64,000 nt of DNA from Planctomycetota bacterium (GTDB lineage Bacteria > Planctomycetota > SZUA-567 > H5-PLA8): NCBI GenBank assembly GCA_023150555.1, contig JAKLKQ010000001.1:62001-126000 (forward strand), written 5' to 3'. The notes beneath the pieces are model-generated. The model ran no database searches. It had not been told where the DNA came from and worked only from the letters and a program-made list of their open reading frames with translations. A program made the translations under genes and the position numbers. The stretch's first letter is position 1; each line of letters starts with the position of its first letter. This document shows, in pieces, positions 45,730-53,393 of the stretch.

Positions 45730-47901
45730 ATGAACCGCCACCGTTCCCTCTCCTTCTTCACCGCCGCGCTGCTGACCTTGGTGCTGGTCCCAAGCGCTGT
45801 TCGCGCCGGCGACGCCAGCGAACCCGCCGGCGAACTCGAGGTGCGCAATACGTACCACTGCATCGGCCTGCGTTGGGACATCAAGGGCGACGACAACCAG
45901 AACGCCACCTGCACGGTCCAGTACCGGCGCAAGGGCACCGAGGCCTGGCGCGCGGCCTATCCCCTGCAGCGCGTGAAGTACAACGCCGGCGAAGGCGGCG
46001 GCATGAACAACTACAGCCGCGACGTGAACATCCTGGCCGGCAGCATCTTCTGGCTCGCGCCGGGCACTACGTACGAAGTGAAGCTCGCGCTGACCGACGC
46101 CGACGGCGGCAACACGGAAAAGACGCTCGAGACCACCACACAGGCCATCCCGCACATCGCCGACGACGCCGTCGTGGTGCGCGTAAAGCCCGGCGAACTG
46201 GCCGCCAAGCAGGTGGAAGCCAAGCCCGGCACGGTCTTCCTGCTCGAGAAGGGCCACCACGGCGTGCCGCCCCCGATCAATACCAGCGGCGCCGAGGGCA
46301 AGTACATCGTCTACACGGGCGAAGGCAACGCCGAGGCGACCTTCGACGCCGGTTTTTCGGTGCAGGGAAACTTCGTCTGGATCGACAACGTGGCCATCGA
46401 CGGAGGCAGCACCGACTGGAAGAACAAGGGCAAGACCGGCATCAACGTGAGGAAAGAAGCCCACGACGTCGTCGTCAGCCGCTGCCGCATCAAGAACTCG
46501 AACTACTGCGTGCACGTCTACGGCTACCGCAGCTTCAACGTGGACAACTGGCTGGAAGGCGACCGCTGGGAATTCACGGTCAAGGACCTGACCTACCCCC
46601 ACCCCGACAAGGACAAGCAGGGCAACAGCTTCGGCGGCGAAGGCGTCGACTTCAATCACGACCCGCGCGGCGTCGGCGTCGCGGCCTTCAACGACGTCCA
46701 CCGCACCGCCGACGGCTTCAGCTACGGCGACAACAACATCGACATCTACAACAACACCATCTACGAGGTCGTCGACGACCTGATCGAGGCCGACTACGGC
46801 TGGCACAACTACCGCATGTGGGGCAACCGCGCCTGGCGCGGGCTGGTCGGCATGAGCTGGCAGCCCTTCAACGGCGGCCCCTGGTATCTGCTGCGCAACC
46901 AGATCTACGGCAACGGCAACTACAGCTTCAAGCTCAAGGACGGCCGCGGCGTCAATATCGCCGTCGGCAACACCTTCGTCCAGACCGGCACCTACAAGCG
47001 CCTCCACATGATCTTTTCCGGAAACAGCATCTGGGCCAACAACATCTGGGCGCGCCTGGGCGGCGGGAACCTCGGCAAGGCCGACATCCCCTTCGACCCC
47101 AAAAAAATGCAGCTGATGAACCACAACGCGTACGCCACCGGCGCCGCGGAAATCTTCAAGTGGGAGAAGGGCTACAAGGTCGCCGAACTGCAGGCCGTGG
47201 GCCTGGACAAGAACAGTATCGCCATCGATCCGGCCGCGACGATGGAGAACATCCCCACCACGCCTGAAGAGCAGAAACTCGGCCACGGCAAGTACCTGAC
47301 GCCCAAGGACGGCTCGCCGCTGATCGACGGCGGCATGGAAGTCCCCAACCTCAGCGGCCCATACCTGGGCAAGGCCCCCGACATCGGCGCCACCGACCGC
47401 GCGCTGGGCCCGCAGTGGACCGGCCCGCGCGCGTACACCGCCGAAGGCCTCGCCTACGGCCTGCCCGAAGGCTGGAAAGTCGCGCCCGCCGCCGAGATCG
47501 CCAAGTGCGCCGACCTGGGCGCGGCGCTGAAGCCCGAGGCCGTCAAGCTGCTGCTGGTGCGCGAGAACCCCCGCGCGTACATCGCGGTGAGTTTCGCCGC
47601 CGCGCAGGGCGACGAACGCTGGAAGGCCCTCGACGCGTTCGTGGACGCCGCCAAGCCCGCCGACAGCGCCGAGGGCAAGAACGACAAGCTCGTCTACTTC
47701 TACGATCACCTGGCCGCGCGCGTCACCGACGACGGCAAGCTCGCGGCGCTGAAGGCAGCGCAGGTCGAACCCGACGGCGTCTGGACCGTCTCCGGCGGCG
47801 CGGCTTCCGCCGACCTGGCCGCCGTGCGCGGGGAACTCTTCACGATCGTGACCTCGCTGCAGCAGACCATCGACCTGCCGCAGAAGCCGCTGGGCCAGTA
47901 A
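45730..47901 (+). CDS. Secreted right-handed beta-helix (pectate-lyase-like) protein
   Basis: 723 residues from ATG 45730. Signal peptide (FFTAALLTLVLVPSAVRAG), a fibronectin-III/Ig-like domain (about 35-140, ending ALTDADGGNTEKTLETTTQA), then a parallel beta-helix from about 150 to 500 with turns such as NFVWIDNVAID, DVVVSRCRIKNSNYCVHVYG, NNIDIYNNTIYEVVDD and YRMWGNRAWRGLVGMSW. It ends with a short DGSPLIDGGMEVPNLSGPYL block common after such helices, plus an unassigned 130-residue C-terminal domain. Polysaccharide lyases and related surface proteins use this fold; no catalytic set is assigned. It is divergent from the GH123-like operon. Confidence 0.8.
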   Translation: MNRHRSLSFFTAALLTLVLVPSAVRAGDASEPAGELEVRNTYHCIGLRWDIKGDDNQNATCTVQYRRKGTEAWRAAYPLQRVKYNAGEGGGMNNYSRDVNILAGSIFWLAPGTTYEVKLALTDADGGNTEKTLETTTQAIPHIADDAVVVRVKPGELAAKQVEAKPGTVFLLEKGHHGVPPPINTSGAEGKYIVYTGEGNAEATFDAGFSVQGNFVWIDNVAIDGGSTDWKNKGKTGINVRKEAHDVVVSRCRIKNSNYCVHVYGYRSFNVDNWLEGDRWEFTVKDLTYPHPDKDKQGNSFGGEGVDFNHDPRGVGVAAFNDVHRTADGFSYGDNNIDIYNNTIYEVVDDLIEADYGWHNYRMWGNRAWRGLVGMSWQPFNGGPWYLLRNQIYGNGNYSFKLKDGRGVNIAVGNTFVQTGTYKRLHMIFSGNSIWANNIWARLGGGNLGKADIPFDPKKMQLMNHNAYATGAAEIFKWEKGYKVAELQAVGLDKNSIAIDPAATMENIPTTPEEQKLGHGKYLTPKDGSPLIDGGMEVPNLSGPYLGKAPDIGATDRALGPQWTGPRAYTAEGLAYGLPEGWKVAPAAEIAKCADLGAALKPEAVKLLLVRENPRAYIAVSFAAAQGDERWKALDAFVDAAKPADSAEGKNDKLVYFYDHLAARVTDDGKLAALKAAQVEPDGVWTVSGGAASADLAAVRGELFTIVTSLQQTIDLPQKPLGQ

Positions 47902-47913
47902 TCAAAGGAAGCA

Positions 47914-49044
47914 CTACGCGAAGCGGATCACCTGGCGTACGGCCTCGCCCGCCTGCAGGGCGTCGAAGGCCGCGTTGATCTTGCCCAGTTCGATGGTGCG
48001 GCTCAGCAGCAGGTCGGCGGGGAGTTTTCCGGCGCGGTAGAGTTCCAGGAAGCGCGGCAGGTCGCGCCGCGGCACGCACGAACCCATGTACGAGCCCTTC
48101 ACGGTGCGCTCTTCGCCCACCAGCGAGACCGCCTGCACGCTGAACTGCTTCGACGGATGGGCTAAGCCCACCGCGACGGTGGTCCCGCCGCGCCGCGTTG
48201 CCGCGTAGGCCTGCGCCATCACCTTCTCGTTACCCACGGCCTCGAAGGCGTACTGCGCGCCGCCGCCGGTCGCCGCCTTCACGGCCTCGACGACGTTCTC
48301 GCCGCCCGCCTTGACGGTGTGCGTGGCGCCCATGCGCTTGGCCTGCTCCAGTTTCGCGTCGAGCACGTCGATGGCGACCACCGGGTGCGCGCCGCACAGC
48401 CGCGCGCCCAGCACGGCGCTCAAGCCCACCCCGCCCATGCCGAAGACCGCCACCGGCGCGCCGGCTTCCACGCGCGCCGTGTTGGCCACCGCGCCCACGC
48501 CGGTCATCACCGCGCAGCCGAACAGCGCGGCGCGTTCGAGCGGGAAGTCCTTGTCAATGCGAACCAGCGACTCCTGCGCCGCGACCGTGTAGCGCGAGAA
48601 CGCCGAGACGCCCAGGTGGTGGTTGAGCGCGCGGCCCTTGCGGTCCTTAAAGCGCACCGCGCCGCACAACAGCGTGCCCGCCGCGTTGGATGCCGCTCCC
48701 TTCTCGCACAACGCCGGCCGGCCGCTCGCGCAATACACGCAGCGACCGCAGGAAGGCATGTAGCTGAAGACCACGTGGTCGCCGGGCTTGAACTCGCCGG
48801 CCCCGCTGCCGCATTCGCGCACCACGCCGCTGGCCTCGTGGCCCAGCACCATCGGCATCGGGCGCGGGCGCGCGCCGTCGATCACGCTCAGGTCCGAGTG
48901 GCACAGGCCCGCCGCGGCGATCTCGACCAGCACCTCGCCCGGTCCGGGGCCTTCCAGTTCCACGTCGTCGACGGCCAGCGGCTTCGTCTCGCCATAAGGG
49001 CCGGGCTTGCCTATCTCGTACAGGACCGCTGCGGTCGTGCGCAT
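47914..49044 (-). CDS. Zinc-dependent alcohol dehydrogenase (MDR family)
   Basis: 376 residues from ATG 49044, which has GAGGAG 8 nt upstream; a TTG 15 nt earlier is less likely. MDR features: catalytic-zinc Cys in AAGLCHSDLSV, VLGHEASGVV, structural-zinc cysteines in CGRCVYCASGRPALC, and a Rossmann loop FGMGGVGLSAV with AIDVLD downstream (Asp, so NAD is likely preferred). The long insertion and order resemble the class III/aryl-alcohol branch. The reaction is alcohol/aldehyde interconversion; the substrate is unknown. It is convergent with the beta-helix gene with a 12-nt gap and no visible terminator. Confidence 0.92.
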   Translation of the reverse strand: MRTTAAVLYEIGKPGPYGETKPLAVDDVELEGPGPGEVLVEIAAAGLCHSDLSVIDGARPRPMPMVLGHEASGVVRECGSGAGEFKPGDHVVFSYMPSCGRCVYCASGRPALCEKGAASNAAGTLLCGAVRFKDRKGRALNHHLGVSAFSRYTVAAQESLVRIDKDFPLERAALFGCAVMTGVGAVANTARVEAGAPVAVFGMGGVGLSAVLGARLCGAHPVVAIDVLDAKLEQAKRMGATHTVKAGGENVVEAVKAATGGGAQYAFEAVGNEKVMAQAYAATRRGGTTVAVGLAHPSKQFSVQAVSLVGEERTVKGSYMGSCVPRRDLPRFLELYRAGKLPADLLLSRTIELGKINAAFDALQAGEAVRQVIRFA

Positions 49045-49146
49045 CGCGAATCTCCTCAATAGCGTGAGGCAAGCCTAGCAGGCCGTTGGATAGGGGTCGA
49101 GGCCGCGTTGCGCGGCGCGAAGGCTGTGACTTGAGCTGTGCCGCCG

Positions 49147-49232
49147 TGCCCCGGGCGGGAATCGAACCCGCACGACCCTTACGGGCCAAGGGATTTTAAG
49201 TCCCTAGCGTCTGCCAGTTCCGCCACCGGGGC
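49147..49232 (-). tRNA. tRNA-Leu (anticodon UAA)
   Basis: Read on the minus strand: acceptor GCCCCGG pairs with CCGGGGC (49148-49154), the D arm contains TGGCGGAACTGGCAGACGC, the anticodon stem AGGGA/TCCCT encloses loop CTTAAAA (anticodon TAA), a long variable arm TTGGCCCGTAAGGGTCG follows as expected for Leu, and the T arm is GCGGGTTCGATTCCCGC. The discriminator base is A and CCA is not encoded. Confidence 0.97.
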
Positions 49233-49383
49233 TCTTTGGACGGCGTGCCGCTCGAGCGTGACCTTCTCCCTTCCGTCGAAGGTTGTCAAGACGGACGCCA
49301 CGGCCCTTCCCTCCATTGCGCACGGCGCTGCAGGCGGTAGCGTGCCGGACGTCTCTTATTCAACGTGGAGCCCCCCGCCCGCC

Positions 49384-50292
49384 ATGGAACCCACCGCCAT
49401 CGTACTGCTGGCGGTCTCCGCGGCGATGCACGCCACCTGGAACTGGCTCGTCAAGAAGCAGCACCCCTCCGCTGCCTTTTTCCTGCTGGCCAACGCGATC
49501 GGCACGCTGGCGCTGCTGCCGGTGGCGCTGTGCTTCGCCGAAGCCTTGCCGCTGATTCCCGCGCGCGTGTGGGCGCTGACCGCGCTGACGGGCTTCTTCA
49601 TGGCCGTCTACTACGCCGGGCTGGCCGGCGCGTACCGTTCGGGCGACATGACGCTGGCCTACCCGCTGGCGCGGTCGTCGCCGATCCTGGTGCTGACCGT
49701 CACCGCGCAGCTGCTGGGCGAAGGCAAGCAGATCGGCTGGGGCTGCATCGCCGGCGTGCTGCTGGTCTTCGGCGGCTGCATGCTGCTGCCGATGGCGCGC
49801 TTCCGCGACTTCCGCCTGCGCAATTACTACAACGCGTGCTGCGCCTTCGCCTTTGTCGCCGCGCTGGGCACCACAGGCTATACCATCGTCGACGACCGCG
49901 CGCTGAAGGTTCTGCGCGCGCTGCCCGGCGACGTGCTGGGGCCGTACAGCGCGCCGCCGCTGTACATCGTGATGCAGGGCCTCGCCGCGGCGTTCTGGCA
50001 GGCGCTGTACGTCGCGTGCAGCCGCCGCGAACGCGAAGCCCTGCGCCGCGACTGGGCCGCCGCACGGCGGATGGCCGTGATCGTCGGCGTGGGCATCTAC
50101 CTCACCTACCCGCTGGCGCTGGCGGCGATGGCCTTCGTGCGCAACGTCAGCTACGTGGCGGCGTTCCGGCAGCTGAGCATCCCCATAGGCGCGGTGATGG
50201 CCTTCGTGCTGCTGAAGGAACGCGCGCCGGCCCCGAAACTCGCAGGCCTGCTGCTGCTGCTTGTAGGCCTGCTGCTGGTGGCGCTGGGGTAG
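49384..50292 (+). CDS. EamA/DMT-type membrane transporter
   Basis: 302 residues, ten predicted membrane helices in two five-helix halves, as in EamA/DMT carriers. The first helix has the usual start (AIVLLAVSAAMHATWNWLVK) and helix 4 the YRSGDMTLAYPLARSSPILV segment typical of the family; the second half ends FRQLSIPIGAVMAFVLLKER, matching the 'E-x' end motif. Transported compound unknown. The open frame extends upstream across the tRNA, so ATG 49384 is the sensible start. It converges with the S24 repressor gene. Confidence 0.85.
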   Translation: MEPTAIVLLAVSAAMHATWNWLVKKQHPSAAFFLLANAIGTLALLPVALCFAEALPLIPARVWALTALTGFFMAVYYAGLAGAYRSGDMTLAYPLARSSPILVLTVTAQLLGEGKQIGWGCIAGVLLVFGGCMLLPMARFRDFRLRNYYNACCAFAFVAALGTTGYTIVDDRALKVLRALPGDVLGPYSAPPLYIVMQGLAAAFWQALYVACSRREREALRRDWAAARRMAVIVGVGIYLTYPLALAAMAFVRNVSYVAAFRQLSIPIGAVMAFVLLKERAPAPKLAGLLLLLVGLLLVALG

Positions 50293-50299
50293 CACGCAC

Positions 50300-50329
50300 A
50301 AAAGAAAAGCGGCGCGTCGCCGCGCCGCT
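50300..50329 (-). terminator. Terminator of the S24 repressor gene
   Basis: Stem AGCGGCGCG (50308-50316), loop TCGC, CGCGCCGCT (50321-50329). On the minus strand it is followed by TTTTCTTTT. It lies 37 nt past the repressor stop. Confidence 0.75.
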
Positions 50330-50365
50330 CGTGCGTCCGTTCGGAAAGCCTTCGAGCAAGACCGC

Positions 50366-51100
50366 TTACGGATCGTGGCGCAGAAGCTTGTAGACCTCGC
50401 CCTGAAAGCGCACCTCGTCCTTAGGCCCGACGTGAATCGGATCGCAGGCGCCGTTGGGCGACTCGAGGACCAGCTCGTAGTCCTGCCCCGCCAACGCCTT
50501 GACGTGCAGGACCTTCAGCGTCACCTCGCGATGCACGACTACGACGACACTGCGCCCATCGAGGCTCTGGAACGCGCCGCGCGGAACGGGGTTGTCCGGA
50601 TCGAGCACCGGCACCACCAAGTCCAACGGGCGCAGGAAGATAACGTCACCGTGGCGGAAGCGCGGGCTCATCGAATCGCCGCGCACGCGCAGCGCGAAGG
50701 CCTTCATCTGGCGGTCGCGCGGCGTGGCCTCGACGGCCTCGATGGGCAGCGGCTCGCCCTCGGTCCACGAGGGCGCGATGGTGGGGATCTCCCCAAAGAG
50801 CGGCACGCGGACCTCTTCCCGCAGCGCGGGCGCCGGCGCGTAGCGCGGGCGCGTGGTCCCAGCCGGGCGTTCGAAGAATTCGTCGTCGGTCATGCGCATC
50901 ACCTCAAGGATTCTCTCAAGTTTTTCGCCATCAACGGTTTGTATTTTCCCATTGAAGAGGTTGAAAAGGTAAGTACGCCCAATACCTGCCGCCGTACAGA
51001 GGCCGCGCGCCTTGAAGCGCCGGCGCTTTAGGATGTCCCGAAGCCGGTCCCGAATGTAGGACGTCTGCTCCTTCGGGTAGCGCGAGTACAGGTCGCTCAT
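50366..51100 (-). CDS. XRE-HTH / peptidase S24 (LexA/CI-like) repressor
   Basis: 244 residues from ATG 51100. An N-terminal helix-turn-helix region (about 12-70: LRDILKRRRFKARGLCTAAG, IGRTYLFNLFNGKIQTVDGE) resembles XRE/CI repressors. The C-terminal S24 fold has RVRGDSMSPRFRHGDVIFLR (catalytic Ser143) and VVVHREVTLKVLHV (Lys196), so the Ser-Lys dyad is there. The linker block VPLFGEIPTIAP lines up with LexA VPLxGxxAAGxP but has no Ala-Gly at the cleavage position. It is followed by a terminator and preceded by an AT-rich divergent region with repeated TGTCAyAT half-sites. The gene pattern is phage-like. An upstream start at 51187 is open but would cover the operator region. Confidence 0.85.
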   Translation of the reverse strand: MSDLYSRYPKEQTSYIRDRLRDILKRRRFKARGLCTAAGIGRTYLFNLFNGKIQTVDGEKLERILEVMRMTDDEFFERPAGTTRPRYAPAPALREEVRVPLFGEIPTIAPSWTEGEPLPIEAVEATPRDRQMKAFALRVRGDSMSPRFRHGDVIFLRPLDLVVPVLDPDNPVPRGAFQSLDGRSVVVVVHREVTLKVLHVKALAGQDYELVLESPNGACDPIHVGPKDEVRFQGEVYKLLRHDP

Positions 51101-51281
51101 CCCAATATTGTCACATACTTTGGTTCTTTTACAAGTCATTGAAAAGGTTCTAGCCGACACACAGTTTAATACCTTATTGGGTATCAAGTTATACTGAATA
51201 TGACATAATGTTAGGATTTAAGTTGACTTAAGTAAGTAAATATTTCATAGTGTGTCATATAGGTACCTGAGGAACTACGAA
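51101..51281. promoter_or_regulatory. Divergent operator/promoter region of the repressor island
   Basis: Markedly AT-rich. Plus-strand promoter: TTGACT (51223-51228), 17 nt, CATAGT (51246-51251). Minus-strand -10: TATAAC (51193-51188). Repeated half-sites: TGTCACAT (51109-51116), ATGACATA (51200-51207, inverse of TATGTCAT) and TGTCATAT (51253-51260). One sits at the plus +1 region, one just upstream of the minus -10, one in the repressor leader. A palindrome ACTTAAGT lies at 51226-51233. Repressor binding is inferred. Confidence 0.55.
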
Positions 51282-51705
51282 ATGGACACCCTCGCGAGCC
51301 TCGTGCCGGGCGCCGATCCTGCCTCGAGGAAAGCCCTTCACCCGCCTCCGGCCGACGCGCCCATGCCGGTTCGAGGGGCGCCGCCCAGGCGCCGGAGCGC
51401 CGACCGCCGCCGCTTGCAAGCGCTGCGCTACTGCGTCGGCCACCGGCTGCGCCTGGCGCGCGCAGAACGACGACGGCGTGGCCGAGGCGCTGCTGCAGCA
51501 CGCCGCCCACGACGCTTTCGTGCTGATGCTCGCCGGTGCACTGACGCACGCGCAATGGGAGCGCATCCGTAGCGTGCTGCGCGCCGAACGCCTGCGCCGC
51601 GCGTCGCCGAACGCGATCCGTTCCGCGCGCGCGAACGCACCGTCCGAACTGACGCACCGATACACCGCTGGGGGGAAATCGAAGAGATGTTCACGCACCG
51701 ACTGA
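51282..51705 (+). pseudogene. Frameshifted small ORF opposite the S24 repressor
   Basis: ATG 51282 (GAGG upstream) opens a frame with high third-position GC and sensible protein (ADRRRLQALRYCVGHRLRLA). At the dinucleotide run GCGCGCGC (51456-51463) that frame loses coding character, while the next frame gains it and continues to a stop at 51705 (VAEALLQHAAHDAFVLMLAG, HAQWERIRSVLRAERLRR). A 2-base change in the run would join them into one protein of about 140 residues. Read as a pseudogene, a slippage-switched gene or a sequencing error; an independent GTG start at 51478 is a fourth option. The family is not recognised. It overlaps the next gene by 19 nt. Confidence 0.5.
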
Positions 51706-52082
51706 CCACCGGGCGCCGCGTACGCGTGCGCGAGCGCGAGATCCTGGGACTCTGCGAGTTCCAGCGCCGCGCGATCACCGTCTCGCCGCGCCAGCCGCGC
51801 AAAGAGAAACTCGAGACGTACGTCCACGAATGGTGGCACGCCGAGTTCCCCCGCCTGCAAGAACGCCGCGTCGATCTGATGGGCCGCGACACCGCGCGCC
51901 GCCTGTGGGCGCTGGGCCTGCGCCCCGACCGCCGCCAGCGCGGAAGCGTCCGCCGGCTGCGACGCTGCGCCGAACGGCTGCTGCCTCCGGACCTCCCGCC
52001 ACGCCGCCGCGACCGCCTGGCGCTCGGCCTGGCCCGATATCTCTGGAAGGCCGGCTACCGCCTTCCCGCGCGCGGGCGCTGA
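51687..52082 (+). CDS. Small HExxH (zinc-metallopeptidase-like) protein
   Basis: 131 residues. The key motif is KLETYVHEWWHAEFPRLQ: H-E-x-x-H at about 49-53, with a following conserved-looking FPxLQExRV and later DTARRLWALGLRP. This is the pattern of short phage- or island-encoded zincin-like proteins of the ImmA/IrrE or SprT-like style, and next to an S24 repressor it suggests a derepression or anti-repressor function. The third zinc ligand is not obvious. The C-terminal third is very Arg-rich. AGAG precedes ATG 51687 and it overlaps the frameshifted ORF by 19 nt, so translation is probably coupled. Confidence 0.55.
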   Translation: MFTHRLTTGRRVRVREREILGLCEFQRRAITVSPRQPRKEKLETYVHEWWHAEFPRLQERRVDLMGRDTARRLWALGLRPDRRQRGSVRRLRRCAERLLPPDLPPRRRDRLALGLARYLWKAGYRLPARGR

Positions 52083-52168
52083 TCCCGCAAGACCGGCCCA
52101 CGTCGAAGCCCGCGGCCCTCGCGAGGCACCTCTTCGGCGCGCTGCCCGATCGAGAAGGACGCCACACC

Positions 52169-52570
52169 ATGCTGCTCGCCGCACGAATCGCCGTTCGTTC
52201 CACCGTTCGTTCCGCGCCACGCGCAACCTTACGCGCACGCCGCACGCGCTGCAGCGGACGCATCGCCGCACGCCTGCGCACACGCAATCCGGAACTCCGC
52301 CGAGTGCCGCGCCTCCGCCGAACGGGCCCGCGGCTCTTCGATCCCGCGGACGCGGTCGAGCGGCTCCACGCGAGCTTCCGGGCCGTCGCGCGGCGCATCG
52401 CCCCCCGCGACGCCTTCCTGCGCGAAGACCTGGCGCAGGAGATGGCGCTGGCGGTGCTGGCGCTGAAGCGGCCGCGCACGCTGGCGCGCTTCCGGACGTG
52501 GGCGGCGTGGCGCGCGCGCGACTACGTGCGGCGCTTCGCCGGACCGCGAAAGCGGCGCGCTGGGATGTGA
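52169..52570 (+). CDS. Small sigma-70-region-2-like protein
   Basis: 133 residues. The first 60 are Arg/Ala-rich and without homology. From about residue 62 the sequence resembles region 2 of ECF-type sigma factors: FDPADAVERLHASFRAVARR, then LREDLAQEMALAVLALKRP (the '(D/E)DLxQE' core) and FRTWAAWRARDYVRRFAGPR. Region 4 is missing, so it could be a stand-alone region-2 regulator or a truncated sigma factor. AGAAGGA precedes ATG 52169. It is last in the plus-strand side of the repressor island. A start further downstream is possible. Confidence 0.45.
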   Translation: MLLAARIAVRSTVRSAPRATLRARRTRCSGRIAARLRTRNPELRRVPRLRRTGPRLFDPADAVERLHASFRAVARRIAPRDAFLREDLAQEMALAVLALKRPRTLARFRTWAAWRARDYVRRFAGPRKRRAGM

Positions 52571-52592
52571 CAGAACGTCACAGGTACCTGAC

Positions 52593-53139
52593 CCGACAAA
52601 AATTGTCAGTCGCGAGATTTCGCGAAATCACTTTGTGCTGCGCGACGTGCTGGAGTGCACATGGCGATTTGTATCTATCTTTTCTTGATTCCAACAAGGT
52701 GCAGCCGTGATTCTGCAATGGAATCATTGGACTTACGGCGCTTTTGCACAACGTGGATGTGTTACATTGCCCGACGTGCTGCGCCAGGTGCAATATACGC
52801 TTTGCGTAACTATAGGGGCGAGGGGTGAAAAAGAATGACAACAAAGTGAGGGGAAGCGGTGAAAGGAAAAGTCACCGCGGCGCCGCAATTGCAACACCAA
52901 TGAAAAAGGCGTAGGGGTGAGCGGCCAGGTGCGAGTGGCGAGGAACTGAAAACGGCAAACGACTTCAACGCCGAGGCTCACAGAGAAGGATTTGCATGGG
53001 TGCCATCTGGATCGCCTGCCTCGTCGCGCCGAAGCCGTCATGCGAAGGCGGAAACGAAGCGAGAGCTAGCCAGTGCAGAATAGGAAGAGGCACCGCGTGA
53101 CGCGCGAGCGCGTGGCGCGGGTTGCCAACCCGCGCATCT
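52593..53139. repeat. Dispersed intergenic repeat element, copy 2
   Basis: Second copy of the element at 14924-15355. It opens with GACAA-AAA-TTGTC and the palindrome TCGCGAGATTTCGCGA (52610-52625). Block A includes 41 bases (52635-52675) identical to 15002-15042. Block B is 52861-52901, block C 53100-53139 with the hairpin GCGCGGGTT-GCC-AACCCGCGC (53115-53135). The gap between B and C is longer than in copy 1 and contains a GAGGC/CAGAG repeat (52962-52990) and one ACGCTTTGCGTA (52797-52808). No gene. Confidence 0.85.
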
Positions 53140-53393
53140 GTGGCGAGAAATGGATCTCCGTCGGCGGACGATCAAGGCCGGGCCGTTTGGAACGATTGCC
53201 TCATTGGCGGCCTGAGTGCCGCAACTCTCGGCGGCTAGAAAGATTCGTTGAGCCGATTCCTTTTTGTGCCGGCAAGATGTCGGCGGCCCCGTCGGCGAGA
53301 ACGCCGACGCTCCATTTTTTGCCCTCCCGCATTTCTTTCTTGCAATCGATCCGCCATTGCCCAAACTTTCCCAATGGCAGCAAACCGGCCAGG
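53140..53393. other. Gene-free stretch with terminator-like hairpin
   Basis: Holds GTCGGCG (53291-53297), AGAA, CGCCGAC (53302-53308) then GCTCCATTTTTT, an intrinsic-terminator-like element with no obvious gene in front of it. Frames running through here only translate the repeat, so no gene is called. Confidence 0.5.

Noticed and set aside
49147-52570. A prophage or island integrated at tRNA-Leu
   Set aside because: No integrase or phage structural gene, and no duplicated 3' tRNA segment was found in the window; the EamA gene lies between the tRNA and the repressor.
53073-53393. N-terminal extension of the lower-GC propeller protein
   Set aside because: The extension translates repeat block C and another repeat, not homologous protein.
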